Assembly (NCBI RefSeq): GCF_025770765.1
Contig: NZ_JANZKY010000013.1
Coordinates: 62,001-126,000, forward strand
Source of the DNA: Propionivibrio soli
GTDB lineage: Bacteria > Pseudomonadota > Gammaproteobacteria > Burkholderiales > Rhodocyclaceae
Direction: 5' to 3'
DNA: 64,000 bases
Shown here: positions 8,757-20,496 of the stretch, one piece after another
Layout of the letters: each line of letters begins with the position of its first letter
Numbering within the stretch: position 1 is the stretch's first letter
The notes under the pieces: generated by a model
Databases searched by the model: none
What the model saw: only the letters and a program-made list of their open reading frames with translations
What the model was told of the DNA's origin: nothing
Program-made: the position numbers and the translations under genes

Positions 8757-9404
8757 ATGAAGAAAGACATCCGCGCCGTGATCTTCGACAGCGACGGCAC
8801 GCTCGTAGACAGCGAAGTACCGGGCATGGACGCCCTGTTCGAACTCGCATGCGCCGCCGGCGTCCAGTTCACCCGGGCCGAAGCGCACGCCCGATTTCGC
8901 GGCGAGCGCATGGCCGATATCGCTGCGTGGGTCGGATCCCAGATTCCCGACAAGCCGGCGGACTTCGAAGCCCGGTTTACAAAGACGTATCGCGAAACCA
9001 TCAACGAACGATTCAAGGCCAGCTTGCAACCGATGCCTGGAGCTTTCGATTTGCTGAGCCGGCTTTCGGTCCCGTTCGGCGTGGCTACCAATGGCCCGCG
9101 CGAGAAGGTATTGCTGACACTAGAGCTGACGGGACTCCTGCCGCTGGTTGGCGACCGCATTTACAGCGCTTACGACGACGGCCATTTCAAACCGGATCCC
9201 CGATTGTTCCTCCGCGCCTCCCGGTTGCTGGAGTGCGAGCCGGTGCGTTGCGCCGTCGTCGAAGACAGTATCCCCGGCCTGACCGCCGGGGTCGCTGCCG
9301 GCATGCAGGTCTTCTCGCTCCACGAGCGCGAAGGCGTGCCGGAGGAAATCGCCGGGCAGGTCGTCTTCATCCGCTCGCTGGCCGATTTGGACTCGTTTCT
9401 CTGA
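8757..9404 (+). CDS. HAD-superfamily phosphatase (subfamily IA)
   Basis: A 215-residue enzyme with the HAD motifs in order: D-S-D-G-T-L-V-D-S-E near the N-terminus (nucleophile and acid/base Asp at residues 10 and 12), a Thr in V-A-T-N-G-P, Lys in H-F-K-P-D-P and E-D-S in the last third. It looks like sugar- or glycolate-phosphatases such as E. coli YieH, with a small alpha-helical cap after motif I. The substrate cannot be told from sequence. No strong ribosome site precedes the ATG. Confidence 0.8.
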   Translation: MKKDIRAVIFDSDGTLVDSEVPGMDALFELACAAGVQFTRAEAHARFRGERMADIAAWVGSQIPDKPADFEARFTKTYRETINERFKASLQPMPGAFDLLSRLSVPFGVATNGPREKVLLTLELTGLLPLVGDRIYSAYDDGHFKPDPRLFLRASRLLECEPVRCAVVEDSIPGLTAGVAAGMQVFSLHEREGVPEEIAGQVVFIRSLADLDSFL

Positions 9405-9432
9405 GCCGTGTGATAAGCGCTGTGGCGGCGGG

Positions 9433-10350
9433 CTAAACCAGGTATTTCCTGAGGTGCGCCAAGGTGCGTTCCCATGACAGCTTTGCGGCCTCCTCGTCGT
9501 AACGCGGCGTCGAGTTGTTGTGGAATCCATGTTGGGTGCCGGGGTATACGTACACCAGGTATGGTGTTCCGGCTGCCTTTAGAGCCGCCTCGAACGCCGG
9601 ATAGGTCTCGTTGATGCGTTCGTCCTTCTCCGCCAGATGGCACAGGAGGGGCGCCTTGATTCGCGGAACGCTGGTCGTCTCGGCAGCGACGCCGTAGTAC
9701 GGGGCGGCGGCATTGATTTCTTCGCCCATCGCCGCTGCCAAGTAGTTGACCACGCCTCCGCCGTAACAAAAGCCCGTGGCGCCGAGCTTTCCCGAAGAAA
9801 GCGCGTGGTTCTTGACGAAGCGCGCGCTGTTCAGCATGTCGGTGCGCAACTTGGTTTGGTCGAGGCCAGCCTGGAGCGTGCGGCCATCGTCATCGTTGCC
9901 GGGATAGCCGCCAACCGGGAATAGGCCGTCCGGGGCGAGCGCGAGAAACCCTTCGGCTCCGAGGCGACGAGCCACATCCTCGATGTAGGGATTTAGCCCC
10001 CGGTTTTCGTGTACCACCAGCACGGCCGGGGATGGCGCGGTGGCCGTCGGTTGAACCAGATACCCGCGCATTGTTCCTGAGTTGCCACCGGGCGACGGGT
10101 ACTGAACGTACGAAGCCTTGATGCGTGGATCGGTGAATGAAACCGTTTGCGCCTGAGCGTAACGTGGCAGCAGAGCTTGCGCCATCGCCAAGCCACCGGC
10201 AATGGAAAGCGCGGCGGCGCGCGCGAGGAATTCGCGTCGGTCGATACGACCGTGACAGTACTCGTCGTACAGATCGAATACCCTTTGGTCGATCTCGTGC
10301 TGCGTTATGCCATGAACAGAGGGGTTGGCGGCCACGTTCACGTCGCTCAT
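9433..10350 (-). CDS. Tat-exported dienelactone hydrolase family protein
   Basis: The protein is 305 residues from the ATG at 10350, which has AGGAG eight bases upstream. It has a ~35-residue head, then a twin-arginine signal (D-R-R-E-F-L followed by a hydrophobic Ala/Leu stretch, residues ~37-65) and an alpha/beta-hydrolase domain of the dienelactone hydrolase family. The nucleophile is in G-F-C-Y-G-G-G, so Cys replaces the usual Ser as in carboxymethylenebutenolidase. The catalytic His is in T-Q-H-G-F. A folded, periplasmic hydrolase of lactones or related esters is expected. The substrate is unknown. Confidence 0.8.
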   Translation of the reverse strand: MSDVNVAANPSVHGITQHEIDQRVFDLYDEYCHGRIDRREFLARAAALSIAGGLAMAQALLPRYAQAQTVSFTDPRIKASYVQYPSPGGNSGTMRGYLVQPTATAPSPAVLVVHENRGLNPYIEDVARRLGAEGFLALAPDGLFPVGGYPGNDDDGRTLQAGLDQTKLRTDMLNSARFVKNHALSSGKLGATGFCYGGGVVNYLAAAMGEEINAAAPYYGVAAETTSVPRIKAPLLCHLAEKDERINETYPAFEAALKAAGTPYLVYVYPGTQHGFHNNSTPRYDEEAAKLSWERTLAHLRKYLV

Positions 10351-10510
10351 CGTCGATCTCCTTGTAAAGGCCACAGGCGGCGGTAGCGATGCAGATGGTT
10401 GGCGGCGCGCCACCGTTCCGTTTCAGCTTGAAATGTCATTTGGACAACCGGCGGGCCGTGCCGGTTTCTTTACGTTACCTCCTGCCCCTGCTTTCGGGGA
10501 GAATGCGCCC

Positions 10511-10900
10511 ATGACTCAGGACAAGACACCTCTTCCTTCCGCCGATCATCGCGGCACCCAGGTCGCTTTGATCTTCGCTCTGGTCACCGAACGGCTTTCT
10601 ACCTATTACGAACATGGCGTATGGCTGACGCCGGCGCAAGGCGCAACGCGGGCTGGCGAATGGCTAGGGCGAACGAAACGCGCACTGCCGCTACCCGTGC
10701 GGAGACATCTTTCCGAACTGAGCGATCAACTGGCGCGCCAGATCGCCAGTACGTTATCGCGCGAGGCCGGGCTCTATGCCGCACATGAGCTGACGGAATC
10801 GCTCGATCCCAACTACCGTTCCGAACTCGCCTTGTCGGTGATGGCCCAGTGCGAAGCCGTTTTCGATGCGAGCGGGCCGCTGGACGACGCTTCCACGTGA
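10511..10900 (+). CDS. Small uncharacterised protein
   Basis: A 129-residue soluble protein, predicted to be mostly helical, that I do not recognise. The ATG at 10511 has GGGGAG ten bases upstream. The frame is open further upstream, but that part overlaps the promoter region of the divergent hydrolase gene and is unlikely to be translated. It is followed by a promoter-like sequence and a receiver-domain gene. Confidence 0.5.
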   Translation: MTQDKTPLPSADHRGTQVALIFALVTERLSTYYEHGVWLTPAQGATRAGEWLGRTKRALPLPVRRHLSELSDQLARQIASTLSREAGLYAAHELTESLDPNYRSELALSVMAQCEAVFDASGPLDDAST

Positions 10901-10935
10901 CCCGTCATCGTTCTCCTTGAGAGCGAGTGGGGCAA

Positions 10936-10964
10936 TTGACAGTCATTTCGCGGTCGCGGATAGT
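10936..10964 (+). promoter_or_regulatory. Sigma-70-type promoter upstream of the receiver protein gene
   Basis: A perfect -35 TTGACA (10936-10941) is followed after 17 bases by GATAGT (10959-10964). It is the best sigma-70 match in this gap and points at the stand-alone receiver gene at 11096, leaving a ~125-base untranslated leader. Confidence 0.5.
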
Positions 10965-11095
10965 TTCGGCGTGGAGACGTCACAAGAGTTATGCGTGACG
11001 TGGGGCGCACCGCATGGGCCGGCCGGCTTTGCCGCAGGATCATGCGGACGCGAAAGAGAAGAGTGCGCTTTTTGTAGCGAATTGAGGGTAGAACC

Positions 11096-11473
11096 GTGAC
11101 GCGTATCCTGATTGTGGACGATGAGGCCAACGTGCGGACGGCCGTTGTACAAGTGCTGTTGTCATGCAATCGGACGGATCTTGATTTCGATCAGGTGAGT
11201 ACCGGGACCGAAGCGCTCAGACGGCTCCAGTCCGGGCGTTATAACCTGATGCTCGCCGACACGGCCATGCCCGGCATGAGCGGAGCGGAGTTGATGCGAG
11301 CGGTACGCGGCGACGACAAACTGAAAGCGCTCCCCGTGATCATGATGCTTGCGGTCGGCGCCGGAAAGCAGGATGTTTTGGATGCCGTGGCTCTTGGTAT
11401 ATCGGGGTTCGTAATCAAGCCCTTTCGACCGGACCAGTTGCGCGTGCAGCTCAAGAAGGTGCTCGGGTGGTAA
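11096..11473 (+). CDS. Stand-alone receiver domain protein (CheY-like)
   Basis: This 125-residue protein consists of a single receiver domain starting at a GTG with GAGGG upstream. The acidic pair is D8-D9, the phospho-acceptor D55 (in L-A-D-T-A-M-P-G-M) and the conserved Lys K108. At the position of the conserved switch Thr/Ser the sequence reads M-M-L-A, so Leu85 replaces it. Phosphorylation can still occur, but the normal Thr-Tyr signalling switch may be altered. There is no output domain and no kinase adjacent. The nearest kinase gene is the hybrid at 14.7-17.6 kb. Confidence 0.8.
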   Translation: MTRILIVDDEANVRTAVVQVLLSCNRTDLDFDQVSTGTEALRRLQSGRYNLMLADTAMPGMSGAELMRAVRGDDKLKALPVIMMLAVGAGKQDVLDAVALGISGFVIKPFRPDQLRVQLKKVLGW

Positions 11474-11874
11474 CTCCTCTTGAGAGGTAACCGACGCAAT
11501 TTGCTTGGTCCACTCTGACGTCGAAACCAAAGGCTTCAGCGATGGCTACTGTCTGAGCCAACGTAACAATGCCATCCCTCAGTATCGTCGAATCGGGATC
11601 ACGCGGGCCGAGGTTACTCCACTGAATACAGTCCCCAGCTCCGCGCTTCCGCCACATCAAAGTCAAGAAACAGGAAGCGCGCGTATGCCCCACGCAAAAT
11701 CTCGCGAGCGTACCAGTTTGCCCCCGCCAGGATCGCTTCCGTTTTCTGCACCGGTTCGCCGAATTTCCGGTTAGCTGCGACTCGTGTGGTAGTGCCGGTT
11801 ATCCGGATGCCCTTCCGAAACTCTTTTGGCAACACCTAAGCCGCTAACGCCCGGGAAAAACCGGCCTCCATCCC
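11474..11874. other. Gap with a possible decayed gene on the minus strand
   Basis: About 400 bases without a convincing gene. On the minus strand two adjacent frames look protein-like. One is 11614-11835 (GTG start, 73 residues, including W-Y-A-R-E-I-L-R-G-A-Y-A-R-F-L-F-L). The other runs on in a different frame to about 11451. Together they could be one frameshifted gene. I cannot name a family, and there is no strong ribosome site. Confidence 0.25.
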
Positions 11875-12144
11875 CTATTCATCCATGTCGTCTTCTTCGT
11901 CGTCGACATCCTCGTCCGGATAGTCCATTGCCTGGGAGGCGTCAATGAGCGCAACCGCTACTTCCGGGAATTCGGGATGGTTGGCAATTGAAGCGGGAAC
12001 CTCGACAGGCTCCGAACTGCGGTACTCCGCAGTTTCGTTCCGGTGTTCGTGAGCTTCTCCGTACGATTCGAATACGTGCGCGATGATTTCGCCACCGCTT
12101 CCTTCCTGCAAAACGACGAAAGCCGTTTGATCGTCGATGCTCAT
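11875..12144 (-). CDS. Small acidic uncharacterised protein
   Basis: An 89-residue protein with a very acidic tail (about ten Asp/Glu in the last 14 residues). An AAGGAG ribosome site stands five bases before the ATG at 12144. The ATG directly before it would place the site too close. No known family is recognised, and it has no signal or membrane segment. The strong ribosome site and even codon use support a real gene. Confidence 0.5.
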   Translation of the reverse strand: MSIDDQTAFVVLQEGSGGEIIAHVFESYGEAHEHRNETAEYRSSEPVEVPASIANHPEFPEVAVALIDASQAMDYPDEDVDDEEDDMDE

Positions 12145-12147
12145 CAT

Positions 12148-12598
12148 TTCTCCTTGCGAAAGTGAGTGTCACGCTGAAATAAGTAGGGCCGTGGGCGAAT
12201 CGACCCTCGCAGCCCACCGGAGTTCAACTCGCTTTCCCTTCGGCTCAAAAAGGCCCTGAAGATGCGCGGCGAACACAGCAAGCGGTATGCCCCTGCACCG
12301 CGCCGTTGCAGACCACGGCGCCATTCGACGCGGGCGGCGTTTTTTCCTTCATGGAATCCGCAGTTACCCCGGATATTTCGTCGGTACATCACAAGACACT
12401 ACTCTTCCGGGTAGTCCCCCTACTGTCCGCGTGGTCTACGATTCACGCCAGTCAAAAGGCGGGCGACTGATCAAATTGGCATAACCCGTCTGCAATGGAT
12501 CGGCGGTGGAAACGATAAGAAGAAATCCGCCGTCGAGGTGCGCTCCGAATAGCGAGCCGCATCCGACGAGCTATTTTTGACCAATCGGGGGAAGTCCT
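12148..12598. other. Long intergenic region upstream of dcuB
   Basis: About 450 bases separate the acidic protein gene from dcuB. I see no coding frame with a ribosome site. Neither a sigma-54 promoter with correct spacing nor a clear FNR box could be found. It probably holds the two divergent promoters. Confidence 0.4.
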
Positions 12599-13951
12599 GT
12601 GGACACGACGATCGTATATGAATTTATCATTATCTTGTGCTGCCTGCTCGCAGGTGCGCGTTACGGCGGCTATGGGCTCGGGCTGATCAGCGGCTTTGGA
12701 CTTCTGATTTTTGCCTTCGTCTTTCACCTTGCGCCGGGCAAGCCGCCAATCGACGTGTTGTTGACCATCATGGCCGTGCTCGGTTGTGCCTCGACACTGC
12801 AGACCGCCGGCGGACTCAACGTCATGATGCGTTTTGCCGAGCGGATACTGCGGCGCCATCCGAAACACATCACCTTGCTGGCACCGATCACGACATGGAC
12901 CTTGACCGTGATGTGCGGCACCGGTCACGTGGTGTATACGATGTTTCCCATTATTTACGACATCGCCATCAAGACCGGAATCCGCCCGGAACGCCCGATG
13001 GCCGTGGCGTCCATCTCTTCGCAAATCGGGATCTGCGCTTCGCCCGTGTCCGTCGCGGTGGTATCAATGGTCGCCATCATGGCTAAAGCCAAGGGGCTCG
13101 ACCATCCAGTGAGCATCGTCGAATTGCTTTCTGTCGGTATGCCGGCCACGTTCTGCGGCATGATCATGGCCGCTCTGTGGAGCATGCGCCGTGGCCTTGA
13201 CCTGGACAAAGACCCGGACTTCCAGGCCAAGCTGAAAGATCCGGCGCAAAAGGACTACATTTACGGCGAAGCTGCCACCCTGCTGGATAAGGTTTTCCCG
13301 AAGGAAGCGTATTGGGCAACGGCGATTTTCTTTGCCGCAATCGGCATCGTGGTGCTGCTCGGTGCGTTCGAGGGGCTGCGCCCACTGGTCGGTGAGGTCG
13401 GCAAGACCAAGCCGCTGTCAATGAATCTGTTGATCCAGGTGATGATGCTTACGGCGGGTGCCGCAATTCTTGTGTTCTGCAAGGTGAAGCCGCAGGAAAT
13501 CCCGAACGGTACCGTTTTCAAAGCCGGGATGGTCGCCGTGATATCCATTTTCGGCGTTGCCTGGATGGCCGACACGGTTTTCGAAGCCCATTTCAAACTG
13601 TTGAAGGAGGCGCTCGCAGGTATCGTCGCCGCCCAGCCCTGGACCTATGCGATTGTGTTGTTCATTGTCTCGAAGCTGGTCAACAGCCAGGCGGCAGCCA
13701 TCGCGGCGATTGCGCCCCTTGGCGTCAGCTTGGGCGTCGACCCGAAAGTGATGATCGCCTTCTTGCCGGCGTGCTACGGCTATTTCATTCTGCCGACCTA
13801 TGCCAGCGATCTGGCCTGCATTGGCTTCGACCGCTCCGGTACAACGCGCATTGGAAAGTTCGTCATCAACCACAGCTTCATTATTCCCGGCCTGATTGGA
13901 GTCGGGACGGGATGCGCCGTTGGGTGGCTGATGGTCAAGCTGTTGTTCTGA
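12599..13951 (+). CDS. dcuB: Anaerobic C4-dicarboxylate transporter, DcuA/DcuB family
   Basis: A 450-residue inner-membrane protein with about 10-12 hydrophobic segments. Conserved stretches match the E. coli DcuB family closely: P-G-K-P-P-I-D-V-L near residue 48, T-V-M-C-G-T-G-H-V-V-Y-T near 105, and F-D-R-S-G-T-T-R-I-G-K-F near the C-terminus. The family exchanges fumarate, malate or aspartate for succinate during anaerobic growth. The start is a GTG with GGGGGAAG upstream. A hybrid kinase and a LuxR-type regulator are encoded convergently just downstream and could control it, though that is inference. Confidence 0.9.
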   Translation: MDTTIVYEFIIILCCLLAGARYGGYGLGLISGFGLLIFAFVFHLAPGKPPIDVLLTIMAVLGCASTLQTAGGLNVMMRFAERILRRHPKHITLLAPITTWTLTVMCGTGHVVYTMFPIIYDIAIKTGIRPERPMAVASISSQIGICASPVSVAVVSMVAIMAKAKGLDHPVSIVELLSVGMPATFCGMIMAALWSMRRGLDLDKDPDFQAKLKDPAQKDYIYGEAATLLDKVFPKEAYWATAIFFAAIGIVVLLGAFEGLRPLVGEVGKTKPLSMNLLIQVMMLTAGAAILVFCKVKPQEIPNGTVFKAGMVAVISIFGVAWMADTVFEAHFKLLKEALAGIVAAQPWTYAIVLFIVSKLVNSQAAAIAAIAPLGVSLGVDPKVMIAFLPACYGYFILPTYASDLACIGFDRSGTTRIGKFVINHSFIIPGLIGVGTGCAVGWLMVKLLF

Positions 13952-14027
13952 TCGAACAGGAAAAAGCAACCAACGCAGCGGCCGGATTGTGTTCCGCGCT
14001 CTCCGGCTCGCCTGCTGCCCGATTCGA

Positions 14028-14642
14028 TCAGTTCTTGCCGGAGTGACTGGCTACGGCCTGTGTCCGATTGTATGAGCCGAGAAGTCGAAGAATGTTCTTC
14101 ATGTGGTACTTCACATTCTCTTCGGAGCAGCCGATGATTTTGGCGATTTCCCAGTTGGTCTTTCCTTCCTTCACCCACTGGAAAATCTCGCGCTGCCGCT
14201 CCGTGAGCAACTCCATCGCCTGGTCGGCCGGCGGCTCGGGCTGCGCCGTAGCAAGGAGTTCATCACGGAACCGTAGCTGGTTACGCACCCGAGCTTTGAC
14301 GATGTCACCATTGATGGGCTTGGTGACATAGTCGATGGCGCCGGTATTCAACCCCTTGATTTCGTGGACCGGCGAATCGAGCGCTGTGACAAATATGACG
14401 GGCATGGACGCGGTGCGGGGATCGTCTTTCAATGCCGCGCACACGGCGTACCCATCCATGCCCGGCATCATGACGTCTAGCAGAATGACATCCGGTTTCG
14501 ATTCGATGGCGCGGTAGACCGCTTCCTCGCCGCTTGTCGCGAAGACGACTTCGTACTCGTCTTTCAAAAGGTCGGACAGTATCTTGATGTTGATGAGTTC
14601 GTCATCGACGAGCAAAACCGAGTATTTCCGGGAAAAAGGCAT
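14028..14642 (-). CDS. Two-component response regulator with LuxR-type DNA-binding domain
   Basis: The 204-residue protein has an N-terminal receiver domain with the acidic pair D13-D14, phospho-acceptor D56 (L-L-D-V-M-M-P-G-M-D-G), switch Thr in F-V-T-A and Lys K108. From about residue 140 it has a LuxR/GerE helix-turn-helix (L-T-E-R-Q-R-E-I-F-Q-W and W-E-I-A-K-I-I-G-C-S-E-E-N-V-K-Y-H). It starts 17 bases after the stop of the hybrid kinase gene on the same strand and is surely co-transcribed with it. Probable target: the dcuB promoter and perhaps its own. Confidence 0.9.
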   Translation of the reverse strand: MPFSRKYSVLLVDDELINIKILSDLLKDEYEVVFATSGEEAVYRAIESKPDVILLDVMMPGMDGYAVCAALKDDPRTASMPVIFVTALDSPVHEIKGLNTGAIDYVTKPINGDIVKARVRNQLRFRDELLATAQPEPPADQAMELLTERQREIFQWVKEGKTNWEIAKIIGCSEENVKYHMKNILRLLGSYNRTQAVASHSGKN

Positions 14643-14659
14643 GGTTTTCGTCCGTCCGG

Positions 14660-17641
<2,982 letters not shown>

Positions 17642-17855
17642 CGAGTCGCTCTTCGCTTCGTATGCGCGATGATTCGTCTTGTGGCGACGCGTACAACTTT
17701 CGGCGCCACTCTATGCGGTGACCGCGTTACTGTCGCCTCTCCTGATCAGCGAAGCATTCTATCAGTCACTGCTGGCCGTCTTCGTCTCGCGTCAGTACGA
17801 GTCGTTTCAAGGACTCCGCGAACACTGTGTGACTACCGCCCCTAGCCAGCCGTCT

Positions 17856-18752
17856 TTATTCAAAGCAAAGCAGTTCGCACTGCGCCTGCATCGTTAGCCA
17901 TCCCTCGTGGTCTTCAGCCCATAGGCGCACGGTCTTGCCGTCCTCACTTGGCTGACCGTTGATGCGGAAAGGATGCAGATCGAACGTCGGGCGAACGGCG
18001 CGGAACTGAAAGCGTTTGATGAAGGCGGCGGGTGCATTTCGCCGCACCAGATCGAGAAGAAGCGTGGCGATGAGCGGGCCATGGACAATGAGGCCGGGAT
18101 ACTTCTCGACCTCGGTCACGTAAGAGCGATCGTAGTGAATACGGTGGCCGTTGAACGTCAGCGCCGAATACCGGAAGAGCAGTACAGCATCCGCGTCAAT
18201 TTCGCGCTGCCACGCCGCGCCTTTGTCCGAGGCGATTGGGGCGGGCGGCGTTTCGCCGGGAAGTGCGGCGTCACGGTAAACGATATTGTGGCGTTCGACG
18301 AGCGTGGGTCCTTGTCCGTTATGCACGTCGTGGCGGACCTGAACGAAGACCAACTCCCCGCTCTTTCCCTTCTTGTGTGTAACAGATTCAATGGTCGATT
18401 CCCGGGTGGCTGAATCACCAATTCGCAGTGGATTGTCTTCGTTCCAGGTAAAGTCCCCGCCGGCCCACATCCGCCGCGGCAAAGGCACCGGCGGGAGAAA
18501 ACCTCCGCGTCTGGCGTGGCCGTCCGGCCCCAGTTCTCGTTGCAGATGTTGTGGGAGGAAGTAAATCCAATGCCACAACGGCGGTAATGGCACGCCGGGG
18601 TGGATATCAACATCATCGAGATCGAGTGTTGCCCGCAGCCCGCGGGCCGGTGCGGCCGAAATGTCGTCCGAGCTGCTCTCCGTTTTCCCGACCCAACGCT
18701 GCAGGAGATCGAGATCATCCTGGCCGAGGGAGCTTACGTTTTGCGCTTCCAT
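17856..18752 (-). CDS. MaoC/FAS1-like dehydratase, mesaconyl- or itaconyl-CoA hydratase type
   Basis: The 298-residue protein has two hot-dog halves: an N-terminal FAS1-like dehydratase domain and a C-terminal MaoC half with F-N-x-H-R-I-H-Y-D near residue 207. W-H-W-I-Y-F-L-P in the first half and R-R-M-W-A-G-G are typical of the mesaconyl-C4-CoA / itaconyl-CoA hydratase group. The expected reaction is addition of water to an enoyl-CoA such as mesaconyl-CoA. The ATG at 18752 has GAGGAAAA upstream. No CoA-transferase or lyase of the pathway is adjacent, so the substrate stays open. Confidence 0.75.
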   Translation of the reverse strand: MEAQNVSSLGQDDLDLLQRWVGKTESSSDDISAAPARGLRATLDLDDVDIHPGVPLPPLWHWIYFLPQHLQRELGPDGHARRGGFLPPVPLPRRMWAGGDFTWNEDNPLRIGDSATRESTIESVTHKKGKSGELVFVQVRHDVHNGQGPTLVERHNIVYRDAALPGETPPAPIASDKGAAWQREIDADAVLLFRYSALTFNGHRIHYDRSYVTEVEKYPGLIVHGPLIATLLLDLVRRNAPAAFIKRFQFRAVRPTFDLHPFRINGQPSEDGKTVRLWAEDHEGWLTMQAQCELLCFE

Positions 18753-18995
18753 AGACGTTTTCCTCAAAGGTCGTTGGCCGGCAGGCGCTGGCGCCGGCTA
18801 CGCCGGTCGAATGAGATGCTGGCGGCACACGTCGCCTGCACATGCTGCCATACAATCGGCTCGCGTCACAGTTGGAAAAAATTGGTCAGGGTGGGCAGAG
18901 ACTCTCATGGCGTGCAGGCAACGTTTCGGCCCTAAAGGCTCCCGTTCCGTCGCCGAACCCTTTGCTTGTCCCGATGAGAAAAAGAAACGTCCGAC

Positions 18996-19703
18996 TTACT
19001 CGATGCCCGGAAGCTGTCTGTGCAATTCGTAGGCCGTGACGGCGAGAAATCCGGCGAGGATGAGGTATTGCGCCGCGTACCCGATGCGCGTGTTGGCTGG
19101 CACGTCGTAATACGCTGTCGCGATGCTCGAGCGGTCCCTGAATAGCGAAAAGACCTGGGGTGCGGCCATCACGGCGATGGCAACGAGCATCGGGCTTGGC
19201 CGCCAGAAATATAAAGCCGCCAGGAGGGGAAGCCCCGCGAACCAGATGCGGGGTGACACCGCGGCCATGATTCGGCCGCCATCGAGCGGCGAGAGTGGGA
19301 TGAGATTGAATAGGTTGAGCATGAAGCCCGAATACGCCACCGCGAGCATCAAGCCGTTGTCACTATTGCGGCCCAATAGATAGCAGACGAACGCCGCCAC
19401 TGTGCCCAATAACGGACCGCAAATGGCGACATAAGCTTCCGTCTCGGCGTCCAGCGGTTGTTCCTTCAAATTGATCCAGGCGCCAACGAAGGGGATGAAA
19501 CAAGGGACTCCAACATCAAGCCGGCGTTGCTTTGCGGCAAGGTAATGGCCCATTTCATGAGCGAACAGCAAGGCAATGAATCCAGCCGCGTAGAGCCACC
19601 CGAAGACCCAGGAGTAGGCGACAAGGGACAGCACCATCGTCCCTCCTGTCATCATCACTTTGGAGAGCTTGCCCGTGACGAGAAGCATCGTGAGCAGTTT
19701 CAT
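18996..19703 (-). CDS. Site-2 protease family zinc metalloprotease (M50)
   Basis: A 235-residue integral membrane protein with the zinc-binding H-E-M-G-H in the second hydrophobic segment (about residues 49-53) and the third-ligand motif N-L-I-P-L-S-P-L-D-G-G-R around residue 135. Both catalytic elements are intact, so intramembrane proteolysis is plausible. It has no PDZ domain, so it is of the compact type rather than RseP-like. It is the last gene of a three-gene minus-strand cluster with a membrane protein and a DUF2167 protein. The substrate is unknown. Confidence 0.85.
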   Translation of the reverse strand: MKLLTMLLVTGKLSKVMMTGGTMVLSLVAYSWVFGWLYAAGFIALLFAHEMGHYLAAKQRRLDVGVPCFIPFVGAWINLKEQPLDAETEAYVAICGPLLGTVAAFVCYLLGRNSDNGLMLAVAYSGFMLNLFNLIPLSPLDGGRIMAAVSPRIWFAGLPLLAALYFWRPSPMLVAIAVMAAPQVFSLFRDRSSIATAYYDVPANTRIGYAAQYLILAGFLAVTAYELHRQLPGIE

Positions 19704-19752
19704 GCCCGATCCCTCGTCAGTGAGCCGTTTGCCGGCGGTTCTTGCCTCGCGG

Positions 19753-20496
19753 TCAGCACAACGACTGTTCCCCGGTGTTCCTGTTCGTTGTTAAGCGGGC
19801 AACCAGCCGGTTCAGTTTGGCTACGCTTTCCGGGCGCCCGTCCGACCACATCAATTCGTTCTCAAGTCGGGTGATCAATGCCTGCCGTGTTTCCGCCCAA
19901 TCGGCATCACATTGAAGTGCACGCGCTGCGTTTTCGAGATCGAACGGTAATTCGTGAGCCAACGATAGATGGCGGACGAGGTTCAATGCAAATGGCGGGC
20001 AGGTCAATGATTCGAAAGCGAGGCGGACGAAGGCCGCGCCCGAACACCGGAGTTGTCGGCGCTGAATCCAGATGTAGCTCAATGCGCTTGTCGCCGCTCC
20101 GTAAAAAGACACGATTGCTGCGAGCATGAACGCATCGCGATGCCTTGCGAATAAACCGGCTGGCAGCAGGATGAACAACGCAAATGCCATGAATCCTACT
20201 TGGACCGCCAGCCAGCCAAACAGATGGTTCGGCTCCTCGACTTCATTTTCGGGCGTGCTCTCCTCTCCCATCGACCACGTTATCCGATAGAGAGGGCGAT
20301 GCGGCGCAAAAGGATTGGGTAGCAAAACCCCTTTTCCCTTGCACTGGAAGGCATCGGATGCGAAAAGGACGCGCCAACGATTTCCACGGGACGGGTAGAG
20401 AACCGCTTCGTTATCGTAGAGGAGGACCGCCGAGTCATAGAGATAGAGGACCAGCACGGCACCGATCAGCAAATACTCCGCAGAGGGCAGCAGCAT
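19753..20496 (-). CDS. Uncharacterised membrane protein, middle gene of the DUF2167 cluster
   Basis: The 247-residue product has hydrophobic segments near residues 5-22, 95-115 and 120-140 and a C-terminal soluble region of about 100 residues. I do not recognise a family. The start codon overlaps the stop of the upstream DUF2167 gene by one base (TGATG), which implies translational coupling and a shared role. The M50 protease follows after ~50 bases. Confidence 0.6.
   Translation of the reverse strand: MLLPSAEYLLIGAVLVLYLYDSAVLLYDNEAVLYPSRGNRWRVLFASDAFQCKGKGVLLPNPFAPHRPLYRITWSMGEESTPENEVEEPNHLFGWLAVQVGFMAFALFILLPAGLFARHRDAFMLAAIVSFYGAATSALSYIWIQRRQLRCSGAAFVRLAFESLTCPPFALNLVRHLSLAHELPFDLENAARALQCDADWAETRQALITRLENELMWSDGRPESVAKLNRLVARLTTNRNTGEQSLC

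Noticed and set aside
12470-12495. Possible sigma-54 promoter upstream of dcuB (TTGGCAT ... CTGCA).
   Set aside because: The distance between the GG and GC elements is 12 bases instead of the required 10.
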